Assembly (NCBI GenBank): GCA_001941025.1
Contig: MSHE01000005.1
Location: forward strand, 154,663-218,642
Source: Lachnospiraceae bacterium Zagget3
GTDB taxonomy: Bacteria > Bacillota_A > Clostridia > Lachnospirales > Lachnospiraceae
Direction: 5' to 3'
DNA length: 63,980 nt
The translations under genes were made by a program, and so were the position numbers. Position 1 is the first letter of the stretch, and every line of letters starts with the position of its first letter. Below are positions 1 through 8,081 of this stretch, piece after piece. A model generated the notes under the pieces. The model worked only from the letters and a program-made list of their open reading frames with translations. It was not told the origin of the DNA and did not search any database.

Positions 1-607
1 CCGGTCTCGGCGGACGGGGGTGTGTTACACGGCTTCTCTGTCCTCCCTGCTCTCCCATCGAACTGTTTTGGGGATTGTACACGGCAGAGATATTCGACTT
101 CTTCTTTGGACGCGGCTTGGGCTCGGCTTCTGCCGAAGACGCGGCCGGTTCTTTCGTCTCTTTCGGTTTCGCGGCCGGTTTGGCAGCAGATTTTGCATCC
201 GACTTAGTGGTCGTTTGTGCCGCTTTCGGCTTTGCGGCCGTCTTCTCGGTCGTTTCTGCCGCCTTCGGCTTTGCGGCCGTCTTCGCAGCCGTTTCTGCCG
301 CTTTCGGCTTCGCGGCCGTTTCTGCCGCTTTCGGCTTCGCGGTCGTTTCTGCCGCTTTCGGCTTCGCGGCCGGCTTCGTGGCCGTTCCGGTCTCCTTTGG
401 TTTGGAAGATTTCGGCACGGCATCCGCTTTCCCGGCTTTCTTCGCGGAATCTGCCGCGAAGTTTTTCCTTACAAGCTGGGCGACATCCTCCTCCACCGAA
501 CTCGAATGGCTCTTTACCTCCATGCTCTGATCGGCGAGGAAAGAAAGCACCTCCTTGCTCGAAACATCCAGTTCTTTTGCCAGCTCATATACTCTTATTT
601 TTGCCAT
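1..607 (-). CDS. infB: Translation initiation factor IF-2, N-terminal part (cut by window edge)
   Basis: The reading frame starts at the ATG at 605-607 (MAKIRVYELAKELDVSSKEV) and runs without a stop to base 1, giving about 202 codons of a much longer protein. Residues 1-52 match the IF2_N helical domain that helps IF-2 deliver initiator tRNA to the 30S subunit. Residues from about 60 to 165 are a low-complexity Ala/Lys/Pro linker built from repeats of the type AAKPKAAET. The GTPase domain would lie beyond the left edge. It is the last visible gene of rimP-nusA-ylxR-infB; the ylxQ gene often found before infB is absent, since only 50 bases separate infB from ylxR. Confidence 0.93.
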   Translation of the reverse strand, partial: MAKIRVYELAKELDVSSKEVLSFLADQSMEVKSHSSSVEEDVAQLVRKNFAADSAKKAGKADAVPKSSKPKETGTATKPAAKPKAAETTAKPKAAETAAKPKAAETAAKTAAKPKAAETTEKTAAKPKAAQTTTKSDAKSAAKPAAKPKETKEPAASSAEAEPKPRPKKKSNISAVYNPQNSSMGEQGGQRSRVTHPRPPRP

Positions 608-657
608 GCGTTATACTCCTCCTGTTCCCCTGCGGTACCTCTTTCAAATGCAGCGGT

Positions 658-945
658 TTATTCGTCCTGTTGTTCAATCAGCGCAGTCATCTCTCTCTGC
701 AGACTCTCGGCAGTCTCTTTCGGTATACGTGAACGAAAGGACCGTTCCAGACCGTGGTTTTGAATCGCTTTCCCGAGACAGTCCGGATTCTTGCAGAGAT
801 AGGCGCCCCGGCCGTTTCCTTTTCCGGTCGGATCGATGACAAACGCGCCGTCCGCTGTGCGAAGCACCCGGATCAGCTCTCGCTTTTCTTTCATCTCGCG
901 GCAGCCGACACACATACGGTGCGGTGTCTTTTTACTCGTCGGCAT
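658..945 (-). CDS. ylxR: YlxR/RnpM family RNA-binding protein
   Basis: A 95-residue basic protein of the YlxR family (DUF448), described in Bacillota as an RNA-binding modulator of RNase P. The hallmark CVGCREMKEK near the N-terminus, followed by GRGAYLCKNPDCL, is present, giving the family's Cys pairs. I chose the ATG at 945 (MPTSKK), which follows GGAGGAAGAGG and overlaps the end of nusA by 14 bases, consistent with coupled translation. A longer start at 969 would lie further inside nusA. It sits between nusA and infB as in other Bacillota. Confidence 0.9.
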   Translation of the reverse strand: MPTSKKTPHRMCVGCREMKEKRELIRVLRTADGAFVIDPTGKGNGRGAYLCKNPDCLGKAIQNHGLERSFRSRIPKETAESLQREMTALIEQQDE

Positions 946-2290
946 CCTCTTCCTCCGCGCCCTCGCCATCGTACGCTTCTTCCTCTACTTCGATGTCGGT
1001 GTCCTCATCGTACTCTTCATCGGCGTACTCTTCGTCGGCGTACTCTTCGTCGTCATACTCCTCGTCGTATTCCTCGTCGTACTCTTCGTCGTACTCTTCG
1101 TCGTACTCCTCATCGTATTCTTCGTCGTACTCCTCATCGTACTCGCCGTCATAGTCTTCCTCGTAATATTCGTCCTCGTAGTACTCGTCCTCGTACTCGT
1201 CATAGTCCACCAAGTCACCGGCTTCTCTCGCCTGTGTTTCGCTCTTGATGTCGATCTTAAAACCGGTCAGCCGCGCGGCCAGGCGCGCGTTCTGTCCTTC
1301 TTTGCCGATGGCCAGAGACAGCTGATAGTCAGGAACGACGACTTTTGCTGTTTTCTCATCGCCGTCCGCGATAACGGACACCACTTTCGCCGGGCTGAGC
1401 GCGTTCTGGATCAGAAGCGCAGGGTTTTCATCCCAGCTGATAATATCAATCTTCTCTCCGTTTAAGAGATCTACGATGGCATTGACGCGGGATCCGTTCA
1501 TGCCTACACAGGCGCCGACCGGATCCACATCCGGGTTGTTGGACGCGACCGCGATCTTCGTCCGGCTGCCGGCCTCGCGCGCGATACTCTTGATTTCGAC
1601 CGTGCCGTCACGTACCTCGGCAACCTCCTCCTCAAAGAGCCGTTTGACGAGTTCCGGATGCGTGCGGGAGACCAGGATCTTCGGTCCCTTCGTCGTAAGC
1701 TTCACATCCAGGATATAGACTTTGACCCGCTGCGTCGGCTCAAAGGTCTCTCCGCGGATCATCTCGCTCTCGTTTAAGATCGCGTCGGCTTTGCCCAGAT
1801 TGATCGCCACATTCCTGCCGATATAACGCTGCACGATGCCGGTCACGATATCTTTATTCTTGCCGCTGAACTGATCGTAAACCACCCTGCGCTCCTCCTC
1901 GCGGATCTTCTGCAGGATGACGTTCTTCGCGTTCTGCGTGGCGATGCGGCCGAATCCTTTCGACTCCACCTCTTCGCGCACAATATCGCCGGCCTCATAG
2001 TTTTCATCGCGCATCTTTGCCTCCGCCAGGCTGATCTCGAGCGCCGGATCCTCCACCTCTTCAACAACTGTCTTCTCTGCGAACACATGGTACTCGCATG
2101 TATCGGGGTTCATCTCGACCTTGATGTTGTCGGATTTTCCGAAATGGTTTTTGCATGCAGTCATCAGAGAGCTCTCGATCGCTTCCAGCAGCACCTCTTT
2201 GCTGATGTTTTTTTCCTTTTCCAAAAGCGTGAGTGCCTCCAACAGTTCGTTGCTGTCACTCTGTGTCTCGGTCTTGGCGGTCTTTGCCAT
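932..2290 (-). CDS. nusA: Transcription termination/antitermination factor NusA with long acidic tail
   Basis: NusA binds RNA polymerase and nascent RNA and controls pausing and termination. The 452-residue protein has the N-terminal polymerase-binding domain (to about 140), an S1 domain (about 145-200) and two KH domains (about 225-355, with [20 protein letters not shown] and [18 protein letters not shown]). The last roughly 95 residues are an extreme acidic tail of tandem DEEY units with some ADEEY and EDEYY variants. Such a tail is not part of the core NusA fold and is encoded by near-identical 12-base repeats at about 1010-1190. The start ATG at 2288-2290 follows AAGGAGGACGG. Confidence 0.95.
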   Translation of the reverse strand: MAKTAKTETQSDSNELLEALTLLEKEKNISKEVLLEAIESSLMTACKNHFGKSDNIKVEMNPDTCEYHVFAEKTVVEEVEDPALEISLAEAKMRDENYEAGDIVREEVESKGFGRIATQNAKNVILQKIREEERRVVYDQFSGKNKDIVTGIVQRYIGRNVAINLGKADAILNESEMIRGETFEPTQRVKVYILDVKLTTKGPKILVSRTHPELVKRLFEEEVAEVRDGTVEIKSIAREAGSRTKIAVASNNPDVDPVGACVGMNGSRVNAIVDLLNGEKIDIISWDENPALLIQNALSPAKVVSVIADGDEKTAKVVVPDYQLSLAIGKEGQNARLAARLTGFKIDIKSETQAREAGDLVDYDEYEDEYYEDEYYEEDYDGEYDEEYDEEYDEEYDEEYDEEYDEEYDEEYDDEEYADEEYADEEYDEDTDIEVEEEAYDGEGAEEEDADE

Positions 2291-2315
2291 TTTTCCGTCC
2301 TCCTTAAAAAATAAC

Positions 2316-2783
2316 CTAAAAATCCAATGCCTGTTTTATGAGCGCGATGTCACTCTTCTCAAAGCTCTTTGTCTCTTCCTGCTCCGTAAGGATCGTCACC
2401 GTGCCGTCCTCGTAGCCGGAAAGGGTCCCCCGGAACAACTTTTCTCCGTCGATCGCCCGGTAGGTCTTGATCTCCACTTCCCGTCCCATACACCGGCGAA
2501 AGTCATTCTCTTTCTTAAGCGGCCGGTCCAGACCGGGCGAACTCACCTCAAAGACATAGGAATCCTCAATAAAGTTTTCCTCGTCCAACAGATCATTCAT
2601 CCGCCTGGACACCGTTACACAATCCTCCAGCGTGATGCCGCCTTCCTTATCGATGTAAGCGCGCAGGAAATAGGCGTCGCCCTCTTTTACATACTCCACA
2701 TCGACGAGCAGAAAGCCCAACTCGTCCAGGATCGGCGTGATCAGTGCCTCCGTACGGGACGCATAGGCCTCTCGTTTTGCCAT
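2316..2783 (-). CDS. rimP: Ribosome maturation factor RimP
   Basis: RimP assists late 30S subunit assembly. The protein carries the family signature VFEVSSPGLDRPLK in the middle and a C-terminal SH3-like domain (REVEIKTYR...FRGTLSGYEDGTVTI). I chose the ATG at 2783 (MAKREAYASR), giving 155 residues, the usual size, preceded by GAGGAAAGCAGC. The frame is open upstream to 2852, but that stretch contains a strong palindrome and looks like 5' leader. First gene of the rimP-nusA-ylxR-infB operon. Confidence 0.9.
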   Translation of the reverse strand: MAKREAYASRTEALITPILDELGFLLVDVEYVKEGDAYFLRAYIDKEGGITLEDCVTVSRRMNDLLDEENFIEDSYVFEVSSPGLDRPLKKENDFRRCMGREVEIKTYRAIDGEKLFRGTLSGYEDGTVTILTEQEETKSFEKSDIALIKQALDF

Positions 2784-2806
2784 GCTGCTTTCCTCTTCAA
2801 ACAATT

Positions 2807-2829
2807 GAGAGTGGGCCGCGCCCACTCTC
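2807..2829 (-). promoter_or_regulatory. Leader hairpin upstream of rimP
   Basis: A perfect 9-bp inverted repeat GAGAGTGGG / CCCACTCTC with a 5-base loop lies 24 bases upstream of the chosen rimP start codon. It would form a stable hairpin in the operon leader RNA. It lacks a clear U-run, so a terminator is not supported; a role in rimP expression is inference. Confidence 0.5.
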
Positions 2830-2902
2830 ATAACAATGATCTTATCCTTCAATTACTTTAGCACAATCCCGCGAAATGTCAAGGATTTTCGCGCGAAAAG
2901 GC

Positions 2903-3970
2903 CTATAACGCCTCGATATCCACGTCCTTTAATCTCTGATTCGGATAGATCGTGGTCTCCTCCCCCTCGAGCAGGCACACCCGGTGGATCAGGACACACA
3001 TCTTCTCCCCGACCTCGACGGGCCGGCGCTCCAATGACCGGTTCGTCGTAAACGGGATCCCGTCCACATCCAATGTCACCTCCAGATAGCTCCCGCGAAA
3101 CGAGATGTCGGTGATCACGCCCGCTTCCGCGTCCGGGATCAGATCGCGAAACTTTTCATTGTCGCTCTTAAACGCCTCCACATACTCGGGGCGCACAACG
3201 GCCTGCGTATCCTCTGGGACCTCCTCAAAGCCCTTGAGCGAGCGGATGCCGGAGAGAACGGTGGAGGTGCCGATAAACTGTGCCACAAACGGGGAGGTCG
3301 GGTTCTTATAGATCTCGATGGGATCTCCCATCTGCTCGATCCGCCCTTCATTGATCACCAGAATCTCGTCCGCCACCTCGACAGCCTCGTCCTGGTCGTG
3401 GGTCACGAAGATGCTCGTGATCCCGACCTGCCGGATCATCTGCTTCAACCACTGCCGCAGCTCCTTCCGGATCTTCGCGTCAATGGCCGCGAACGGCTCA
3501 TCCAGCAGCAGAAGCCGCGGGTTGGGCGCGATGGCCCGCGCGAACGCGACTCGCTGGCGCTGCCCGCCGGAGAGCTGGTTCGGATACCGCTTTTCCAGTC
3601 CCTCCAGTCCGATCAGCTGCAGCAGTTCCGTCACGCGGTCCCGGATCTCCTCGCTGCTTTTCTTTTGTACTTTCAGTCCGAACGCGATGTTATCGTATAC
3701 GTTCATGTAGCGAAACAGCGCGTAGTTCTGGAACACGAAACCGATGCCGCGGTCACCGGCCGGGACATCGTTGACCACTTTTCCGTCGATGATGACATCA
3801 CCGGAGTCCTGCCTCTCCAGGCCCGCGATCATCCGAAGGATCGTCGTCTTGCCGCTGCCGCTCGGGCCCAGAAGGGCTACCATCTTTCCCTCCTCGACGC
3901 CGAAGGTGATATCCTTCGCGGCTTCGACCTTTCCAAACGATTTCGTGATGTGATTCATCTGTACATACAT
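2903..3970 (-). CDS. cysA: Sulfate/thiosulfate ABC transporter ATP-binding protein
   Basis: The ATPase that powers sulfate-type import. The 355-residue protein has Walker A GPSGSGKT (about 35-42), Q-loop FVFQNYALF, ABC signature [15 protein letters not shown], Walker B LLLLDEP and the switch His in FVTHDQDEA. A C-terminal regulatory (TOBE-like) domain follows from about 235. It is the last gene of sbp-cysT-cysW-cysA, which fixes the substrate class better than the ATPase alone. The start ATG at 3970 follows GGAGGCAGATTCG. Sulfate is the likely cargo; thiosulfate or a related oxyanion cannot be excluded. Confidence 0.9.
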   Translation of the reverse strand: MYVQMNHITKSFGKVEAAKDITFGVEEGKMVALLGPSGSGKTTILRMIAGLERQDSGDVIIDGKVVNDVPAGDRGIGFVFQNYALFRYMNVYDNIAFGLKVQKKSSEEIRDRVTELLQLIGLEGLEKRYPNQLSGGQRQRVAFARAIAPNPRLLLLDEPFAAIDAKIRKELRQWLKQMIRQVGITSIFVTHDQDEAVEVADEILVINEGRIEQMGDPIEIYKNPTSPFVAQFIGTSTVLSGIRSLKGFEEVPEDTQAVVRPEYVEAFKSDNEKFRDLIPDAEAGVITDISFRGSYLEVTLDVDGIPFTTNRSLERRPVEVGEKMCVLIHRVCLLEGEETTIYPNQRLKDVDIEAL

Positions 3971-4024
3971 CGAATCTGCCTCCGTTTCTGCAGGAATCTA
4001 CATGTCCGTATCTCTCCCCGCATT

Positions 4025-4873
4025 TTACGACTCCTCTGCTCTCTTCCCTACGTACTCTACGATCTGCCTGACAACCAGCACGGCAATGGCAATGATCACC
4101 AGCAGCGAAGATACGGCAAAGGCCTGCGTGATGCTGTCGGCGGTCCCGGACATATACAGGGCATCCACCTCGAGCGTTAGGGTAAACGTCTGTCCTCTGG
4201 CCTTGGAGACGGCGTACACGGCGCCGAACTCCCCGATGGCCCGCGCGGCGCATAGGATCATGCCATAGACCAGCGTCCACTTGATATGAGGGAATGTGAC
4301 TTTTCGAAAGATGGAAAATCCCCTTGCCCCCATCATGGCCGCGGCCTCCTCCTCGCTGTTGCCCTGCGCGGTCATGACCGGGATCAACTCCCGCGAGACA
4401 AACGGGAACGTAACAAAGATCGTCGCCAGTACCACGCCGGGAATGGAGAACACCAGCGCGATGTTCGTGCCGAACAGGTTATTAAACCAGTCTACGATCG
4501 GCGTCGCCCAGCCCATGCGCCCGAACATCATGATAAACGCGAGGCCCGCGATGACCGGCGAGATGGAAAACGGGATGTCGATCAGGGTTCCCAGGAACTG
4601 GCGCCCCTTAAATTCAAACTTCGTCAACAGCCACGACGCGCACAAGCCAAAGATCGTGTTGACACCCAGCGCCACCCCCGCGGCAATGAGTGTCACTTTA
4701 AGGGCCGACAGTGTATTCTTCGCCGTGATGGCGGAGACATACAGCGCCAGTCCGTCCTTCAGCGAGCGGAAAATGACGGTGGCGAGCGGCAGGATGAGCA
4801 TGATCACAAAGAACGCGGCGCCGATCACAATCAGGAGAACGGGGATCCATTTTTTGCTTTTTGTCTTTTCCAT
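4025..4873 (-). CDS. cysW: Sulfate/thiosulfate ABC transporter permease CysW
   Basis: An inner-membrane permease subunit of 282 residues with about six hydrophobic segments, the first right after a basic KSKK N-terminus. The ATPase-docking EAA loop is visible as EEEAAAMMGARGFSIFRKV near residue 190. It forms the channel together with CysT, driven by CysA. The gene lies 17 bases after cysT and 54 bases before cysA, so the three are cotranscribed. The start follows GGGGAGGGAGCG. Confidence 0.9.
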   Translation of the reverse strand: MEKTKSKKWIPVLLIVIGAAFFVIMLILPLATVIFRSLKDGLALYVSAITAKNTLSALKVTLIAAGVALGVNTIFGLCASWLLTKFEFKGRQFLGTLIDIPFSISPVIAGLAFIMMFGRMGWATPIVDWFNNLFGTNIALVFSIPGVVLATIFVTFPFVSRELIPVMTAQGNSEEEAAAMMGARGFSIFRKVTFPHIKWTLVYGMILCAARAIGEFGAVYAVSKARGQTFTLTLEVDALYMSGTADSITQAFAVSSLLVIIAIAVLVVRQIVEYVGKRAEES

Positions 4874-4890
4874 GGAACGCTCCCTCCCCT

Positions 4891-5757
4891 CTACTTCGTA
4901 CGACGGCTCGCCGCGACCTGGACCATGTTGATGGCAAACAGCAGGACAAACGAGATAATGAGGAGGATCAGCGCGATCGCTGCCGCCCCCTCATAGTCAG
5001 CGCTGCCGGAGTTTAACTTCTGCATAATGATATAGGAGACCACCTGGGTCCCGTTTTTTTCACTGTTGCCGGAGATGTAGATGACGCTCCCGTACTCTCC
5101 GATCCCGCGCGCCAGCGCCAAGCCGAATCCGGTCAAAAGCGCCGGGGTCAGCTCCGGAAAGATCACGCGCCAAAACGTGTAGACCTTCTTCGCGCCGAGC
5201 ATCGTGGAGGCCTCCTCGAACGAAGCGGGCAGCTTTTCGATGACTGGCTGCAGCGCGCGCACGACAAACGGGATCCCGACAAAGATCAGGGCGATGACAA
5301 TACCGATCTGCGTGTAGGAGATGCGGATCCCGAAGTTGTCAAAAAACTGTCCCAGGATCCCCTGCGTGGAATACATCCTGGAAAGCGTGATGCCCGCGAC
5401 AGCGGTCGGGAGCGCGAACGGCAGCTCGATCATGGCGTCCATGATCCGTTTCCCCGGAAAATCATAGCGCACGAGGATCCATGCCAGAATCGTCCCGAAC
5501 ACACAGTTGATGAGCGCCGCGACGACCGAGCAGACAATGCTCGTGCGAAACGCCCGCAGGACATTCGAACGCGTGACGACCTCCCAGAACTCCGCCCACG
5601 ACAGGTGAAACGAGTAGGCAAGGATCGAAGCCAACGGGATCAAAATGAGGAGCGAGAGCATCGCTATCGTTATACCCAAAGTAAGCCCGCGGCCGGGAAT
5701 GACCCCGGCGCGGGCTCTGAACCTGCGTTTGGTTTTCGTCTTCGCTGTAGAATTCAT
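4891..5757 (-). CDS. cysT: Sulfate/thiosulfate ABC transporter permease CysT
   Basis: Permease subunit of 288 residues, partner of CysW. A basic N-terminus (KTKTKRRFRAR) precedes the first membrane segment, as expected from the positive-inside rule. The EAA loop reads FEEASTMLGAKKVYTFWRV (about residue 190). The gene starts 16 bases after sbp; its ribosome site is weak (a GGGGAG lies about 20 bases upstream), so translation may depend on coupling to sbp. Confidence 0.9.
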   Translation of the reverse strand: MNSTAKTKTKRRFRARAGVIPGRGLTLGITIAMLSLLILIPLASILAYSFHLSWAEFWEVVTRSNVLRAFRTSIVCSVVAALINCVFGTILAWILVRYDFPGKRIMDAMIELPFALPTAVAGITLSRMYSTQGILGQFFDNFGIRISYTQIGIVIALIFVGIPFVVRALQPVIEKLPASFEEASTMLGAKKVYTFWRVIFPELTPALLTGFGLALARGIGEYGSVIYISGNSEKNGTQVVSYIIMQKLNSGSADYEGAAAIALILLIISFVLLFAINMVQVAASRRTK

Positions 5758-5773
5758 GGCGATCTGTTACTCG

Positions 5774-6838
5774 TTACTCCCCACTGATAATCCGATCAAA
5801 GATGGCGCCGTCCTGGAAAAAGTCCTCATAGGCCTGATCCCATCCGCCGAAGTCGTCGATCGTACACATATTGATCGACAGATCAAATTGATCCGAAAAT
5901 GTCTCTAAGATCTCCTCGTTGGTCGGCCGATAATAGTATTCGCCGATCAACTCCTGTGCCTCATCGGTGTAGAGGTAATTCAGATAGGCCTCGGCGACTT
6001 CCCGCGTACCGTCTTTGTCCACGTTCTCGTCGACAACCGCCACGGAGGGCTCGGCCAGAATGCTGACGCTCGGTGTGATCATCTCATACTCGCCAGGGTA
6101 TTCGTCCATCGCCATCAGCGCTTCATTCTCCCATGCGATCAGGACATCCCCCTGGCCGTTTTCCACGAACGTAGTCGTGGCGCCGCGGGCACCGGAATCC
6201 ATGACAATGACATTGTCATACAGTTCACTCTCAAACGCTATGATCTCCTGCTCATCCCCGTCGTAAAGGAGATCCGCGTAGTGCCAGGCCGCAAGGAAGT
6301 TCCAGCAGGCCCCGCCGGAAGATTTGGGATCGGGGGTGATGACTTCCACGCCGTTTTTGGTCAGGTCATCCCAGTCCTGAATGTCTTTTTCATTTCCTTC
6401 ACGAACCAGAAATACAATCGTCGACGTGTAAGGGGAGGAATTGTCCGGGAACTCCTCGATCCAGTCCGGCTCGATCATCCCCGCGTCCTCGATCAGTGTG
6501 ATGTCATGCGCCAGCGCCAGCGTTACCACATCCGCCTCGTTTCCCTCGATCACGGAGCGCGCCTGGGAACCGGATCCGCCGTGAGACTGCACGACCTCGA
6601 CGTCCACACCGGCCTCTTCCTTGTAGTAGTCCTGAAACAATTCGTTGTACGCCGCATAGAATTCCCGCGTCGGGTCATAGGATACGTTCGTAATTGTGAC
6701 ACTGTCGCCCGAGCTGTCCGAGCCCGAGGCGCTGTCAGAACCCGACGAACTGTTGCCGCAGGCGGCAAGTCCAAAGGTAAGGGCACCGGCGAGCGCGCCG
6801 ACCAGGATCACTTTGCCAAGTCTCGCTTTCTGTCTCAT
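5774..6838 (-). CDS. sbp: Sulfate-binding lipoprotein of the ABC importer
   Basis: Extracytoplasmic solute-binding protein that delivers sulfate (or thiosulfate) to CysTW-CysA. Residues 1-27 form a lipoprotein signal with lipobox LAAC-G, followed by a Ser/Gly/Asp linker. The anion-binding loop typical of the Sbp/CysP family is clear: SHGGSGSQARSVIEG (about 85-100), then ADVVTLALAHDI, PDPKSSGGACWNFLAAW and GDVLIAWENEAL. First gene of the transporter operon; SD GAGGAGGAAACG precedes the ATG. A perfect LacI-type palindrome lies just upstream. Confidence 0.93.
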   Translation of the reverse strand: MRQKARLGKVILVGALAGALTFGLAACGNSSSGSDSASGSDSSGDSVTITNVSYDPTREFYAAYNELFQDYYKEEAGVDVEVVQSHGGSGSQARSVIEGNEADVVTLALAHDITLIEDAGMIEPDWIEEFPDNSSPYTSTIVFLVREGNEKDIQDWDDLTKNGVEVITPDPKSSGGACWNFLAAWHYADLLYDGDEQEIIAFESELYDNVIVMDSGARGATTTFVENGQGDVLIAWENEALMAMDEYPGEYEMITPSVSILAEPSVAVVDENVDKDGTREVAEAYLNYLYTDEAQELIGEYYYRPTNEEILETFSDQFDLSINMCTIDDFGGWDQAYEDFFQDGAIFDRIISGE

Positions 6839-6854
6839 CGTTTCCTCCTCTGTT

Positions 6855-6870
6855 AAGCAAACGTTTGCTT
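6855..6870. promoter_or_regulatory. LacI-type operator upstream of sbp
   Basis: A perfect 16-bp palindrome AAGCAAACGTTTGCTT lies 17 bases before the sbp start codon, in its 5' leader. The central CG and length are typical of LacI/GalR-family operators. With a LacI-family gene directly divergent, autogenous control of both units is the simplest reading. Catabolite control protein sites (cre) look similar, so CcpA binding is an alternative. Confidence 0.75.
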
Positions 6871-6966
6871 GAATTTGACTAATTTAAAGTTATGTGTTAC
6901 ACTGCCCTTGGTTCTTGGAACCATGGAAATAGTAGCAAATACATAGGAAAATTTCAAGCACAAATT

Positions 6967-6982
6967 ACGCAAACGTTTTCTT
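6967..6982. promoter_or_regulatory. Second LacI-type operator, upstream of the regulator gene
   Basis: ACGCAAACGTTTTCTT is a near-copy of the palindrome at 6855-6870 and sits 66 bases before the start of the LacI-family gene. Two sites about 110 bases apart in a divergent control region suggest repression of both directions, possibly by DNA looping (inference). Confidence 0.65.
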
Positions 6983-7048
6983 TTTTATTAGCCCGCGACC
7001 GCCTGACGGCTGGGCCGCGCATCGGAAAGCGAAAGAAGGGAGAAAATA

Positions 7049-8071
7049 ATGTCGCTTAAACAGATTGCTGAAATGACAGGCGTCTCCGTCTCCACCGTCT
7101 CACGCGTCTTAAACGATGCCTCCTCCACCTGCGCCTCCAAAGAGACGCGCGAAAAGATCTGGGCGGCCGCGCGAGAAATTGGCTATACGCCAAACGAGGC
7201 GGCCCGGCAGTTAAAAAAGTCGGGAGGGCCGGCTGCCACTTCCGAAGAGCGCCGCGTCACGATCCTTTTGGACCGCATGGCCTCGCTCGAAGCGGATCCG
7301 TTTTTCTCAGAGCTGTTTCAAAGTCTCGAAGTGGAACTAATGAAGCAGCATGCCACGATCGACCAGATAGTCTACAAGGTGAACGACATTGCAGACGCCA
7401 GGAATAATCCCCTGAAGAATTCAAACGGTGTGATCCTGCTCGGCCGCTGCTCGCGGGAACTGTTAGCCGAGATCACGAAACAAAACCGCAACGTGGTGGG
7501 CATATGGAGAAACTCCATGGACTTTGACGTAGACGAAGTGCTCTGTGACGGTGAGGCGGCCGCGCGCATGGCGATGGACTATCTCCTCTCTCTCGGGCAT
7601 AGCAAGATTGCCTACATCGGGGACTGCTCCTATGAGAGCCGCTATGTCGGCTACTGCAATGCGCTGATCGGAAACCATATCTCCATGAACTACCCTCTTG
7701 TCAAGGAAACCAACCAGACGGCCGAGGAGGCGGAGCCCGCGTTCCTCGAGCTTCTCGATGAAAAGACATCCGGACGGGCGGATTTTACCGCCGTCTTCTG
7801 CGCGAACGACGTGACGGCCATCCGCGCGCTGGAAGTATTAAAAAAACAAAAGAAGAGCCTTCGCGACGCGATCTCGGTCATCTCCATCGATGACATCGAG
7901 GAATCGCAAAACACGAAGCCTCTTCTCACCACCATCCACATTCCAAGGGATGAGATGGCGCATATGGCAGTTATGCTGCTCTTAGACCGGATCGAGCGTT
8001 CCCACAGGGAGCCGGTGCGGATCGAATTCCCCTGCCGGCTGATCGAGCGGGACAGCTGTTATACCGTGTGA
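7049..8071 (+). CDS. LacI/GalR-family transcriptional regulator
   Basis: A 340-residue regulator with an N-terminal LacI HTH (SLKQIAEMTGVSVSTVSRVLND) and hinge helix (GYTPNEAARQLKK), then a periplasmic-binding-like effector domain ending in PCRLIERDS. It is divergent from the sulfate transporter operon, with LacI-type palindromes in the shared 210-base control region. LacI regulators usually sense sugars or nucleosides, so a sulfate-transport target is atypical. The effector cannot be read from the sequence. SD GGGAGAAAATA precedes the ATG. Confidence 0.9.
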   Translation: MSLKQIAEMTGVSVSTVSRVLNDASSTCASKETREKIWAAAREIGYTPNEAARQLKKSGGPAATSEERRVTILLDRMASLEADPFFSELFQSLEVELMKQHATIDQIVYKVNDIADARNNPLKNSNGVILLGRCSRELLAEITKQNRNVVGIWRNSMDFDVDEVLCDGEAAARMAMDYLLSLGHSKIAYIGDCSYESRYVGYCNALIGNHISMNYPLVKETNQTAEEAEPAFLELLDEKTSGRADFTAVFCANDVTAIRALEVLKKQKKSLRDAISVISIDDIEESQNTKPLLTTIHIPRDEMAHMAVMLLLDRIERSHREPVRIEFPCRLIERDSCYTV

Positions 8072-8081
8072 CCGTTCTCTA

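Noticed and set aside
20..763. Plus-strand frames over the infB region
   Set aside because: They arise from the repetitive Ala/Lys/Pro linker of IF-2 read backwards; the minus-strand frame has a recognisable IF2_N domain.
924..1154. Plus-strand Ser/Tyr-repeat reading frame
   Set aside because: It is the exact complement of the acidic NusA tail repeats and has no ribosome site.
1010..1190. Short regularly spaced repeats that could suggest a CRISPR array
   Set aside because: The units are about 12 bases with no unique spacers and are in-frame codons of NusA.
4286..4996. Long plus-strand frames opposite cysW
   Set aside because: Shadow frames in GC-rich coding DNA; the minus strand has a clear permease with EAA loop.
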